In this document: positions 15,323 through 23,441 of the stretch, in pieces
Numbering within the stretch: the stretch's first letter is position 1
Layout: every line of letters starts with the position of its first letter
Origin: an uncultured Acidimicrobiaceae bacterium
GTDB taxonomy: Bacteria > Actinomycetota > Acidimicrobiia > Acidimicrobiales > Ilumatobacteraceae
Direction: 5' to 3'
NCBI GenBank assembly: GCA_903919455.1
Contig: CAIXIJ010000132.1
Coordinates: 1 to 39,320, forward strand
Length of the DNA: 39,320 nucleotides
The notes under the pieces: generated by a model
Database searches by the model: none
Seen by the model: the letters and a program-made list of their open reading frames with translations, nothing else
What the model was told of the DNA's origin: nothing
Translations under genes and position numbers: made by a program

Positions 15323-16426
15323 GTGGCATACGTACGCCGACGGCTCCGCAAGGACGGCAAGACCGTTGTATACCTCGCCATGTGGCGCGAGCATGCGCAA
15401 GGCAAGGAGCTGTCGAAGTCGTTCGAGCGCAAAGCCGACGCCGACCGGCACCTCGTCGACATGCAGCACCGGCTACTGACAGGCACCTACGCCCCGCCTC
15501 GGCTCGGCCGCACACCATTCTCCGAAGTTGCGCTCCGCTACCGCCAGCGGGGCAACTGGCGGCCTCGCACGCACCGCACGGTCGAGGAACGGCTGCGCTA
15601 CGCGATCGCGTACTTCGGCGACCGGCCGATCGCTTCGATCCGCAAGGGCGACTTGCAGTCGTTCGTCAGCGGGCTACCGCTCGCGCCGAACACCGTGCGG
15701 GTCGTGATGCAGCACGTCTCGGGCGTGTTCAACACGGCGCTCGACGACGGCCTGCTCGGTGGACGAAACCCGTGCGACGGTGTTCGGCTGCCGCGGGTGG
15801 ACGCGCCACCCGTCTACCCGATGTCGATCGAGCAGGTCGACGCGCTCATCGCTGCGGCGGCCGAGCCGTTCAAGGCGGCCATCGTGATCGGCGGCGGGCT
15901 CGGTCTGCGCCAGTCCGAAGCGGCCGGGCTCACCGTTGATCGGGTCGACTTCCTTCGCCGCTCGGTCACCGTTGACCGTCAGTGGCAGCAGGCGACCGGT
16001 TCGGCGACAGGAGCGTTCACTTCTCCGAAGACGGAAGCGAGCACGCGCCTCGTCCCGGCCGATCAGTGGGTACTCGACCACCTCGCCGCCCACATCCAGC
16101 AGCACGGCCTCGGCACCGACGGTGTGCTCCTCCACCGCGACGGCGTGCCGTTCGACTCGGCGAAGTTCGGCTACGAGCTGCGAGCGGCTCGTCGACGCGC
16201 CGGACTGCCAGAGTCGATCACGTTCCACGACCTGCGCCACTTCTTTGCCAGCGCACTGATCCACGCCGGTTGCAGCGTGAAGCAGGCGCAGGCGTCGCTC
16301 GGTCACAAGTCCGCCAAGGTCACCCTCGACGTCTACGGCCACCTCTGGCCCGGCGAGGAGGACAGAGTACGCGACGCCATCGGCCGCCTCTTCCGGCCAG
16401 ACGAGCTGCGCGACGCAAAAGGCTGA
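15323..16426 (+). CDS. Tyrosine recombinase / integrase
   Basis: From the GTG at 15323 the protein is 367 aa. It has an N-terminal AP2-like arm-binding region (YVRRRLRKDGKTVVYLAMW), a core-binding SAM-like helical domain (residues about 65-150), and a catalytic domain with all expected residues: Arg196 (GLGLRQSE), Lys236 (SPKTEASTR), His302-x-x-Arg305 (FHDLRH), His328 (LGHKS) and nucleophile Tyr338 (LDVYGH). It should cut and rejoin at the 15-bp core repeated at 14178 and 18524. GGAAGGG 7 nt before the GTG supports this start; GTG 15299 is an alternative that would overlap xis. The gene appears intact. Confidence 0.95.
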   Translation: MAYVRRRLRKDGKTVVYLAMWREHAQGKELSKSFERKADADRHLVDMQHRLLTGTYAPPRLGRTPFSEVALRYRQRGNWRPRTHRTVEERLRYAIAYFGDRPIASIRKGDLQSFVSGLPLAPNTVRVVMQHVSGVFNTALDDGLLGGRNPCDGVRLPRVDAPPVYPMSIEQVDALIAAAAEPFKAAIVIGGGLGLRQSEAAGLTVDRVDFLRRSVTVDRQWQQATGSATGAFTSPKTEASTRLVPADQWVLDHLAAHIQQHGLGTDGVLLHRDGVPFDSAKFGYELRAARRRAGLPESITFHDLRHFFASALIHAGCSVKQAQASLGHKSAKVTLDVYGHLWPGEEDRVRDAIGRLFRPDELRDAKG

Positions 16427-16451
16427 ATCGCTGGCCAGACTGGTCGTGGTT

Positions 16452-16470
16452 TGATATCATCTTTGATGTC
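16452..16470 (+). promoter_or_regulatory. Promoter/operator of the toxin-antitoxin pair
   Basis: The perfect palindrome TGATATCA (16452-16459) overlaps a -10-like TATCAT (16455-16460), which is followed by 10 nt and the toxin ATG at 16471. GATATCA and TGATGTC form a further near-perfect inverted repeat (one mismatch). This is the expected layout for autoregulation by the HTH antitoxin. Confidence 0.5.
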
Positions 16471-16812
16471 ATGTGGTCGGTCGAGCTGGAGCCGGAGGTG
16501 GAGCAATGGATGAGCGGGTTGACAGTGCGCGACTTCGCTTCGGTGCTCCCCCACGTCGAGCGTCTGACCGAACGAGGCAACCTGCTCCGGATGCCGGCGT
16601 CGCGTGCGTTGGGCGACGGGCTGTTCGAGCTTCGGTTCGACCTGCTCCGGGTGGCGTGGCGGATCACGTACTTCTTCGCCACCGGTCGGCGGATCGTGTT
16701 GCTCACCGTGTTCCACAAGCAACGACAGAACGAACGCGCTGAGGTGCAGCGGGCGCGTTGGGCGATGACCCGCTGCATAAACGAAGGACACACCGCCGAG
16801 GAGGACGACTGA
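16471..16812 (+). CDS. HigB/RelE-type toxin (phage Gp49-like family)
   Basis: The 113-aa protein fits the Gp49-like HigB family (PF05973) of ribosome-dependent mRNA interferases: an N-terminal helix pair (VEQWMSGLTVRDFASVLPHV), then LGDGLFELRFDLLRVAWRITYF and RRIVLLTVFHKQRQ, the typical ELR...R...VLL..F.KK core, and a basic C-terminal helix. It comes before the antitoxin, as is usual for hig-type modules, and its TGA overlaps the antitoxin ATG by 1 nt. The frame is open upstream through the integrase in a different frame, but the ATG at 16471 follows a promoter-like palindrome. It probably stabilises the element after integration. Confidence 0.85.
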   Translation: MWSVELEPEVEQWMSGLTVRDFASVLPHVERLTERGNLLRMPASRALGDGLFELRFDLLRVAWRITYFFATGRRIVLLTVFHKQRQNERAEVQRARWAMTRCINEGHTAEEDD

Positions 16813-17117
16813 TGGCCCGTACAACGATCGATGAACTGAAGAGGAACCGCCTCTCCGCCATGACGGCCGACGAGCGCACCGCCTTCGACGAGACCTACGA
16901 GGCGACCCGCCTCGCCCTCGACGTCGGCGAGAAGGTTCGCGACGCCCGCGAGGCCGCTGGCCTCAGCCAGCGCGAGCTCGCCGCCCGTATGAGCACAAGC
17001 CAGGCCGCCGTGGCCCGCTTGGAGGCTGGCGGTGTAGGCGCGACGCTCACGACGCTCCAGAAAGTCGCTGCCGCGCTCGACCTCAAGATCACCGTCGAAC
17101 TATCCGCCGCAAGCTGA
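16812..17117 (+). CDS. HigA-type XRE antitoxin
   Basis: The 101-aa protein has an N-terminal helical part (TTIDELKRNRLSAMTADERTAF) that should wrap the toxin, and a C-terminal Cro/C1-type helix-turn-helix (GLSQRELAARMSTSQAAVARLE, then LTTLQKVAAALDLKITVEL). This order and length are those of HigA antitoxins paired with Gp49-like toxins. It would neutralise the toxin and repress the shared promoter at 16452-16470. The ATG at 16812 overlaps the toxin stop codon. Confidence 0.88.
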   Translation: MARTTIDELKRNRLSAMTADERTAFDETYEATRLALDVGEKVRDAREAAGLSQRELAARMSTSQAAVARLEAGGVGATLTTLQKVAAALDLKITVELSAAS

Positions 17118-17268
17118 GTACGGGCGTTGGAGGACGAAGCACCAGGATGGGCTACTCGCTCCGTGCTGCCCGACCGGGACGGCTTGGGAGCCACGGGGCG
17201 ACGGTGCGAGCAGTGCTCGGAAGTCCTCCTGATCGCGCTCACAGTGCCGGTTCGTGAGCCTCGGGAGG

Positions 17269-18195
17269 TCAGCCAGCCGGTGGATTCTCCAGGAAGATCG
17301 TGCACTCGTCGCCGGAGCCATTTCGCAAGGCCATGCCGGTGACGGTCCATCGCACGAACACGCAACGATGCAGCCCGAAGAACTCCGTCGACCACCGACC
17401 CTCGAACTCGGCGGTGGCGCCGACGCGTCCGAGATAGCCGGGCCGAACTGACGTCGCCGACAACATCTGCTCGAAACCATCGGCGCTGTCGAGCTTCGCC
17501 TCGATCTCGACAGCGGTCGTGCCTGCGAAGGCTTCGCGGAGTTCGTTCGCCAACGAGTCGCGCCGCGCGTCCGCGCCAGCAACGATGCTCAACCAACCCA
17601 TCCCACCAACGGCGATCACACCCGCAACACCGACCAGGAACACCCAGAACGTCACCGAGCGTCGCTCGCCGCCCTCGTCGAGAAGAACAAGCCTTCGGAC
17701 AGGGATCGACAGGCAGCAGCCAATGGCTGCACCGATCGAGTTGGCCACCAAGTCAGCAGGATCCGCCGCTCCCAGCAGACCAAGGCTCTGCACGGCCTCG
17801 ATGAGCACCGAGAGCCCAATGAGCCCGACAAGACTCCATCGTGCCCGCCGGGTTGCAGCACTGACGAACAAGCCGGCCGGGACAAAGAGGGCAACGTTCA
17901 GCCACCAACCCGCCCCGTTGTCGAGTGAGTTCGCCCACAGATCTCCATCAGTGACCCAACCCAGGCTGGCGTTTCCGAACCCGCCGCCCCCGTTGATGGC
18001 GCGGACGCCGAGCGTGACAGCGAGGATGCCCGCCACCGACGCCAACGCCAGTCCAGCCAGCAAACGACTACACCCGATTCGGCGGGCTGTCCGCGCCGAC
18101 AATGCCAGCGCACACGCGAGCAACGGGAGGAACACCACCAACACCCCGGAGTCGACATTGCCCGTCACCAAACGGTTCGCTGCGTCGGCAATCAC
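17269..18195 (-). CDS. VanZ-like membrane protein with soluble C-terminal extension
   Basis: The 308-aa protein has an N-terminal hydrophobic segment (residues about 18-34), a second (about 45-66), and a VanZ-like core (PF04892): WWLNVALFVPAGLFVS, LIGLSVLIEAVQSLGLLGAADPADLVANSIGAAIG. VanZ-like proteins are known from teicoplanin resistance loci, but most have no proven role. A further helix (about 183-203) leads to an extension of about 100 residues (from AGADARRDSLANELREAF) that looks like a soluble, probably extracytoplasmic, domain I do not recognise. The start is a GTG with CATTGT 6 nt upstream, again a leaderless-type layout. It is the last gene of the element, pointing back towards the toxin-antitoxin pair. 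Confidence 0.8.
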   Translation of the reverse strand: MIADAANRLVTGNVDSGVLVVFLPLLACALALSARTARRIGCSRLLAGLALASVAGILAVTLGVRAINGGGGFGNASLGWVTDGDLWANSLDNGAGWWLNVALFVPAGLFVSAATRRARWSLVGLIGLSVLIEAVQSLGLLGAADPADLVANSIGAAIGCCLSIPVRRLVLLDEGGERRSVTFWVFLVGVAGVIAVGGMGWLSIVAGADARRDSLANELREAFAGTTAVEIEAKLDSADGFEQMLSATSVRPGYLGRVGATAEFEGRWSTEFFGLHRCVFVRWTVTGMALRNGSGDECTIFLENPPAG

Positions 18196-18440
18196 GAACC
18201 AACAATGTCACGCTCACACCTCAAGCCGTTGTCTTCTCGGGGCAGCGCCAGCGACTTCCCGACAGCCACAAGTGGGACTGCCCATCATTGACGACCCCAC
18301 GTCGCAGAGGCGGCCAGAGCGACATGCCGTTTGCGTGACCGGTGCCGTGGCCGCCCTGACCCGCTTCGCCGCGACGTTCGCCGAGCCCGACGACCACGAC
18401 GTCACGGGCCGCTCCTGGCGATGAGGGCAAGGAGCTAGCG

Positions 18441-18476
18441 AGCTGCGTACTTTCTGCGAACTCCACCACGCGACTG
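18441..18476 (+). repeat. Putative integrase arm sites, right
   Basis: AGCTGCGTACTTTCTGCG is identical to 14291-14308; it gives CTGCGTACT (18443-18451), TT, then CTGCGAACT (18454-18462), followed by CACGCGACTG (18467-18476), also present at 14330-14339. The motif order is the same on the same strand at both ends. Confidence 0.65.
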
Positions 18477-18489
18477 ATCCGCAGCGTCG

Positions 18490-18499
18490 CAGGTCAGAG
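18490..18499 (-). repeat. Inverted sub-terminal repeat, right copy
   Basis: CAGGTCAGAG is the reverse complement of CTCTGACCTG at 14234-14243. Confidence 0.45.
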
Positions 18500-18523
18500 G
18501 CCATGAACCGACCACACTCCGAC

Positions 18524-18538
18524 GTTCCGCTTCAACGT
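18524..18538 (+). repeat. Putative attR core
   Basis: Exact copy of the 15-bp end of ychF (14178-14192). Read in the ychF frame it would continue into TAC instead of a stop codon. Confidence 0.75.
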
Positions 18539-18609
18539 CTACGCCAGACCTCGGTGGCCGCACCGCGAGGTTGAGTCGAGTCCGTCGACTGCTGTGCGAC
18601 ACTGTGGGG

Positions 18610-19440
18610 GTGGCTACCCCGATCATCCAAGACCTTGACGGCGTGAAGCGTAAGCCCACGCTCTGGCTCGGTCTCCTCGTGTTCGCCGGCTATCTCGGCG
18701 TGTTCATCGCCACCAACCGCATCCTCGCCAGGGACTTCGACTACGGCGACGTGGTGAAGACTGCCGAGAACACCCGCGATGGCGTGTTCCTGCCGGTCCT
18801 CGTGGCCAGCGCGTACCTCACCATCGTCACCACCGCACTGGGTTGGTGGCGTCCGGCCATCTTCGAACCGCGGCGCCGCGTCGCACTGCCGAAGTGGATG
18901 TGGCTCATTCCGTTCTTCGCCATCCTGTGCCCACTCCTCGACATCTGGCGCTCGGATCACCGCGGCGAGTTCACCAACTCACATTGGTTCTGGTTGATCG
19001 CCGGCTTCGCACTGGTGGGCTACAGCGAGGAATTGGCCACTCGCGGCCTGCTGCTGGTGGGTGCCCGCACCAAGCTGATCGAGGAATGGGTCGCCGTGCT
19101 CACGGCCGCGCTGTTCTCCCTGATGCACGGCCTCAACTTCGTGTTCGGCCAGGATGCCAAGACCACGTTGTTGCAGATCGCGGGCACGTTCCCCATGGGC
19201 CTCGCGTTCTACGTGTGCCGGCGGGTGTCGGGAAACCTCATCGTGGCAATGGTGTTCCATGCGCTCTACGACCTCGGTCTCGTCGTGTTCGGCGGCACGT
19301 CAACCGCGCTGAACCAACTCGACACCGAGGTGAAGCAGCCATTGGGGGCATTCATCGCCATGCTGCTGGCCCTCGTGGCGGTGCTGGTGCATCAGAAGAA
19401 GCTGTTCAAGAGCGTCGACGACCTCACGCTCGCCAGCTGA
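18610..19440 (+). CDS. CPBP family intramembrane metalloprotease
   Basis: From the GTG at 18610 the protein is 276 aa with about seven hydrophobic helices. It shows the CPBP/ABI (PF02517) signature: YSEELATRG (Glu140, Glu141, Arg145), FSLMHGLNF (His173) and FHALYDLG (His217, Asp221). These residues form the active site of intramembrane CAAX-type proteases; bacterial members have varied or unknown targets. In-frame GTG 18604 and TTG 18571 are alternative starts. It is the first chromosomal gene to the right of the integrated element, only 71 bp after attR, so integration may have changed its upstream region. Confidence 0.9.
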   Translation: MATPIIQDLDGVKRKPTLWLGLLVFAGYLGVFIATNRILARDFDYGDVVKTAENTRDGVFLPVLVASAYLTIVTTALGWWRPAIFEPRRRVALPKWMWLIPFFAILCPLLDIWRSDHRGEFTNSHWFWLIAGFALVGYSEELATRGLLLVGARTKLIEEWVAVLTAALFSLMHGLNFVFGQDAKTTLLQIAGTFPMGLAFYVCRRVSGNLIVAMVFHALYDLGLVVFGGTSTALNQLDTEVKQPLGAFIAMLLALVAVLVHQKKLFKSVDDLTLAS

Positions 19441-19456
19441 GGTCCACGATCCGGCG

Positions 19457-20347
19457 TCACGGCACCAGCCCGCAGTGCGGTGTCGCACTGTTCACCCAGT
19501 TCGTCTGCAACAGGTAGTCGCGCCCACCGAGGCGCACGTTGGCTCTGCCGTTCGTTGTGCCATAGACCGTGCCGAACTGCCAGGCGCAGCGATCGGCGTT
19601 CTCCTCTCCGCGGTCGCTGCGCCACCCGTTGAACGTGGGGTCGGTGACGGTCTCGGCTAACTCGTGGGCGATGGTGCTGACCATCGAGTCGGCGCCGGCA
19701 TCGCGGTTCGGCCCTGCGCCGTGCGGCGAACAGCCATCGATCTTCGGGCCGGTGGGGTCACCGATGAAGGCGAACTTCACGATGGACCCACCCATGTGGG
19801 CGTAGCTATGCCAGCCGCAATACTCGGTGAGAAAGCCCCGCTTGGTGACCTTCGCACTGGTGAGCACCAGGTAGATGCCGTGCGAGTCGCGAGGCAGTGC
19901 CTTCGTGGTGACCGCACGAACGATCACCGCTTGGATCTGCTCGTCGGTGAGCATGGTGGTGCCCACCGAACCGACGTCGTCGATCTGACCGGCCAGCAAG
20001 GGTGATGCCGTGACCAGCCGCCCGGCAGCATTCGGGTAGCCACGGTTGATGTTCCAGTACGGCGAGGCGAGTGCTACGAGGAAGTCGGTGACGATGCGTC
20101 GACGCTTCTGACCCCTCGACCAATCGCCGTACCAAACCACGTACACGTTCACCTTGCCCGCCATCACCGCCCCGCCGTGGAACGTGATCGGGTCGCCAGA
20201 GGTCGCATGCGGAAGCCGGGCGCGTCCGGCCGTGGGCATGGTGTGCACCGGCACACGAAACACCGCCTGTGCGGGTCGAGAAGGGCTCAGCCACAGCAGC
20301 GAGACGGGCAGGGCGAGAGCAATGAGAGCGCGAACGAACCAGCGCAT
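19457..20347 (-). CDS. Secreted EXORDIUM/Phi_1-like protein
   Basis: The 296-aa protein has a signal peptide (MRWFVRALIALALPVSLLWL ending at AQA) and a mature part like the plant phosphate-induced/EXORDIUM family (PF04674): FHGGAVMAGKVNVYVVWYGDWS, GIYLVLTSAKVT, YCGWHSY, and IAHELAETVTDPTFNGW followed by EENADRC. The HELAE segment looks like a degenerate zinc-protease motif, but no activity is established for the family. GGAGG lies 6 nt before the ATG. It is divergent from the MFS gene across 143 bp. Confidence 0.85.
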   Translation of the reverse strand: MRWFVRALIALALPVSLLWLSPSRPAQAVFRVPVHTMPTAGRARLPHATSGDPITFHGGAVMAGKVNVYVVWYGDWSRGQKRRRIVTDFLVALASPYWNINRGYPNAAGRLVTASPLLAGQIDDVGSVGTTMLTDEQIQAVIVRAVTTKALPRDSHGIYLVLTSAKVTKRGFLTEYCGWHSYAHMGGSIVKFAFIGDPTGPKIDGCSPHGAGPNRDAGADSMVSTIAHELAETVTDPTFNGWRSDRGEENADRCAWQFGTVYGTTNGRANVRLGGRDYLLQTNWVNSATPHCGLVP

Positions 20348-20490
20348 GAATGACCTCCGGAATGAGATGCCAGGCGGGAACCGCGGTTCCGATACGGGCC
20401 GGAGGCCGATGCGCGCACCATATCGACCGCCACGTCGCAGCCCACCGCGCCAACGCGACGATCCGACAGCATCGATGACAGACTCACCAC

Positions 20491-21726
20491 GTGACTGACA
20501 CGACCGAACGGACCACCACGTTCCAGTCGATGCAGTACCGCAACTTCCGGTTGTTCTTCTTCGGTCAGATGATCTCGCAGGTGGGCAACTGGATCACGCT
20601 GGTGGCCTCGAGCCTGCTGGTGCTGAAGCTCACCGACAGCGGCGTGGCGGTAGGCATCCTCGCTGCGTGCCAGTTCCTGCCGGTGCTGCTGTTCGGCGTG
20701 TGGACCGGGTTGGTGGCCGATCGCAGCGACAAACGGCAACTGCTGCTGATCGTGCAGACGTTTGCCATGGTGCAGTCGTTCGCCCTCTCGGCACTGGCGT
20801 TCATGAACCATGCTCCGATTGGCGCGTTCTACGCCGTGGCACTGGCTGGCGGGTTCGCCACCGCGTTCGACAACCCAACCCGGCGAGCGTTCGTGGTGGA
20901 GATGGTGCCGCGCACCAGCGTGCAGAACGCTGTCAGTCTGAACAGCGCGCTGATGACGGCCTCGCGCATCGTCGGCCCAGCACTGGCCGGGCTGCTCATC
21001 ACCACCGTCGGCTACGGCTGGTGCTTCCTCGTTGATGGCGTCAGCTATCTCGCCGTGCTCGGCGGGTTGTGGCTGATGCGCCCCGCCGAACTGCATCCAT
21101 CCACCCCCACCCCGCGTTCCAAAGGGCAGATCCGCGAAGGCCTGCGGTACGCCCACTCCGTGCAGGAGTTGTGGGTGCCATTAGTGATGATGACCATCAT
21201 CGGCACGTTGGCGTTCAACTTCACGGTGGTGATGCCGCTGTTCGTGAAGCGAAGCCTCCACGGCAGCGACACCACCTTCACGCTCGTGTACTCGGTGGTG
21301 AGCATCGGGTCGCTGGCCGCGGCGCTGTACACAGCCCGTCGCACTCGAGCCACGGTTCGCCATGTCACGAACGGTGCGCTGGGCTTCGGCGTGGCATTGC
21401 TCGCGTTCGCTGCCGCCCCGAACATCGCCTTCGCCTTCCCCCTGGGTCTCGGTGTGGGGTTCTCGAGCATCCTGTTCATGACGGCGTCCACGGCCATCGT
21501 GCAACTGCGCGCCGACCCCGCCATGCGCGGCCGGGTGCTCGCGCTGCAAGCCATTGTGTTCCTCGGCACCACACCCATCGGCGGGCCCATCCTCGGTTGG
21601 GTGTGCGAGCACTTCGGCGCCCGCTCCGGGTTCGTGGTGGGCGGTATGGCAGGGCTGGTAGCCGCAGCCTGGGGCAGGTTCGCGATGCGTCAATCGAACG
21701 CGCCCGCGGTGCCGGCCCCCGTCTGA
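20491..21726 (+). CDS. MFS transporter (EntS/MFS_3 type exporter)
   Basis: The 411-aa protein has about twelve hydrophobic helices and the features of the MFS_3/EntS group: FRLFFFGQMISQVGNWI at the N-terminus, the loop 2-3 motif GLVADRSDKRQ, and FDNPTRRAFVVEMV followed by NAVSLNSALMTASRIVGPALAG. These exporters move small molecules, siderophores or drugs out of the cell; the substrate is unknown. The start is a GTG; CAGACT 6 nt before it could serve as a weak -10. Confidence 0.92.
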   Translation: MTDTTERTTTFQSMQYRNFRLFFFGQMISQVGNWITLVASSLLVLKLTDSGVAVGILAACQFLPVLLFGVWTGLVADRSDKRQLLLIVQTFAMVQSFALSALAFMNHAPIGAFYAVALAGGFATAFDNPTRRAFVVEMVPRTSVQNAVSLNSALMTASRIVGPALAGLLITTVGYGWCFLVDGVSYLAVLGGLWLMRPAELHPSTPTPRSKGQIREGLRYAHSVQELWVPLVMMTIIGTLAFNFTVVMPLFVKRSLHGSDTTFTLVYSVVSIGSLAAALYTARRTRATVRHVTNGALGFGVALLAFAAAPNIAFAFPLGLGVGFSSILFMTASTAIVQLRADPAMRGRVLALQAIVFLGTTPIGGPILGWVCEHFGARSGFVVGGMAGLVAAAWGRFAMRQSNAPAVPAPV

Positions 21727-21744
21727 ACCAGATCGCTCGCCGTC

Positions 21745-21750
21745 TACGAT
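21745..21750 (+). promoter_or_regulatory. -10 element (TACGAT)
   Basis: TACGAT is followed by 7 nt and the ATG at 21758; the gap to the preceding MFS stop is only 31 nt. Confidence 0.5.
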
Positions 21751-21757
21751 CTGCTCC

Positions 21758-23440
21758 ATGACCGAGCTGTCGCCCATCTTCGCTCTCGCCGAACGGCACA
21801 TCGACGAGGAGGCGGCGCTGGATCCGTGTGGTGCCACCTCACTCGGCATCTCCGGCTACGACCACCTGCTCACCGACTGGTCTCCCGATGGCTACGCCGC
21901 GCGGGCAGCGCTCACTCGCCAGGCACTGGCTCGAGTCAACGAGCTTCCGGTCACCAACGAACACGACCGCCTGGCTCGCGACTTCATCTCCGAGCGCTTC
22001 GACGCCGAACTGATGGCACACGACAGCGGCGAGTGGCAGCGCAGCGTGCGCGCCCTTGCGGCGCCAGCAAGTGGCCTGCGCGGCACCTTCGACATCATGC
22101 CGCGGGCCGACGAGACCGCGTGGGCGAACATCGCCGCTCGTATGGCTGCGGTACCGGCGGCGCTCACCGGGTTGCGCGCCACCTACGAATCAGGGCGTAG
22201 CGACGGCCGCATGTCGGCCCGCCGGCAGGCACTCGCCGCCGCAGACCAGGCCAGCACCTGGGCGGAGGGTCGCTGGTTCGATTCACTCACCGACGAAGCG
22301 ACTGGCATCGGTGGTCTCCCCTCAACGCTGCTGGCGGAACTGCAGACGGGTGCCGATGCGGCCAACGCCGCCTACGGCGAGTTCGCCGACTACCTGCGCA
22401 CCACCTACGCCCCGAGCGCACCGGCGGTCGACGCGTGCGGCCCGGAGCGCTACCGCGTCGGTGTGCGCCAGATGCTGGGCGCCGACTTCGACCCCGCCGA
22501 GATGTACGCCTGGGCATGGGACGACTTCCACCTGCTGCGCGCAGAGATTCGTGCCACCTGCGAACGCATCCTCCCCGGAGGCAGCTTCGCCGAGGTGATC
22601 CACCTGCTCGACCACGACCCCGAACGAGCCGCCCATGGCGTCGACGCGTACCAGCAGTGGCTGCAGGAACTCACGAACGAAGCGCTCGAGCGCAGCCATG
22701 CTCACTTCGAGATTCCCGAGGTGATGAACCGCTGCGACGTGCTCATCCCGCCCGCCGGTTCTGCTGCCGCCGCGTACTACTCCAGTCCATCCGAAGACTT
22801 CAGCCGCCCCGGCAGCACCTGGTACCCCACCCTGGGCCGCGAGGCCTTCCCAATGTGGGGCGACGTCACCACCTGTTACCACGAGAGCGTGCCGGGGCAT
22901 CACCTGCAGTTGGCGTACGCCATGGTGCAGGCGAACTCGCTGAGCCGCATCCAGCGCAACTCGTTCATCAGTGGCCACGGCGAAGGCTGGGCCCTGTACG
23001 CCGAGCAACTCGCTGACGAGTTCGGCTGGTTCGAGAACCCCGACCACCGACTCGGCTTCCTCGCTGGGCAGATGCTGCGCACCGTGCGCGTCATCATCGA
23101 CATCGGTATGCACCTCGGTATGCGCATTCCGCAGGGCACCACGCTCATCGACGGCACACCGTTCCACGGAGGCGAGGTGTGGACCCCCGAGATGGGGTAC
23201 GAGTTCTCGCTGTCGGAGACCGGCAACACCGAGGCGTTCATGCGCAGCGAGATCGACCGCTACCTGGGCTGGCCGGCGCAGGCCATCAGCTACAAGATCG
23301 GCCAGCGCGAATGGGTGGCGGCCCGCGATGAAGCCAAGGCCCGCGAAGGCGCCAACTTCGATCTCCGCGCCTGGCACACCCGCGCCCTGCGTCTCGGTGC
23401 TGTGGGGCTGGCCCAGTTGCGCACCGAGCTCGCCCGCTGA
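21758..23440 (+). CDS. DUF885 family metallopeptidase-like protein
   Basis: The 560-aa protein is a full-length DUF885 (PF05960) member. The zinc-site motif CYHESVPGHHLQLAYA (HExxxGHH) lies in the C-terminal half, followed by SGHGEGWALYAEQLADEFGWF, which provides further conserved Glu residues. The N-terminal half is helical. Family members are thought to be cytoplasmic or lipoprotein metallopeptidases; this one has no signal peptide. It ends 1 nt before the convergent SGNH hydrolase stop region. Confidence 0.93.
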   Translation: MTELSPIFALAERHIDEEAALDPCGATSLGISGYDHLLTDWSPDGYAARAALTRQALARVNELPVTNEHDRLARDFISERFDAELMAHDSGEWQRSVRALAAPASGLRGTFDIMPRADETAWANIAARMAAVPAALTGLRATYESGRSDGRMSARRQALAAADQASTWAEGRWFDSLTDEATGIGGLPSTLLAELQTGADAANAAYGEFADYLRTTYAPSAPAVDACGPERYRVGVRQMLGADFDPAEMYAWAWDDFHLLRAEIRATCERILPGGSFAEVIHLLDHDPERAAHGVDAYQQWLQELTNEALERSHAHFEIPEVMNRCDVLIPPAGSAAAAYYSSPSEDFSRPGSTWYPTLGREAFPMWGDVTTCYHESVPGHHLQLAYAMVQANSLSRIQRNSFISGHGEGWALYAEQLADEFGWFENPDHRLGFLAGQMLRTVRVIIDIGMHLGMRIPQGTTLIDGTPFHGGEVWTPEMGYEFSLSETGNTEAFMRSEIDRYLGWPAQAISYKIGQREWVAARDEAKAREGANFDLRAWHTRALRLGAVGLAQLRTELAR

Positions 23441-23441
23441 C

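Larger units (their letters stand above)
14178..18538. mobile_element. Integrative element inserted at the 3' end of ychF
   Basis: A segment of about 4.36 kb is bounded by a 15-bp direct repeat (GTTCCGCTTCAACGT at 14178-14192 and 18524-18538). It contains an excisionase-like HTH gene, a tyrosine integrase with all catalytic residues, a HigB/HigA-type toxin-antitoxin pair, a VanZ-like membrane protein and a small membrane protein. Sub-terminal repeats inside both ends (14293-14312 with 18443-18462, 14330-14339 with 18467-18476, and inverted 14234-14243 with 18490-18499) look like integrase arm sites. No replication, relaxase, conjugation or phage structural genes are seen, so it is a minimal genomic island or satellite rather than a prophage or ICE. 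The boundaries are inferred from the repeats only. Confidence 0.8.
18196..18609. other. Right end of the element and CPBP leader, no gene seen
   Basis: I see no supported coding region here. It holds the VanZ promoter region, the right arm-site repeats (18441-18476), the right inverted repeat (18490-18499), the attR core (18524-18538) and then about 70 bp up to the CPBP start. Confidence 0.6.
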
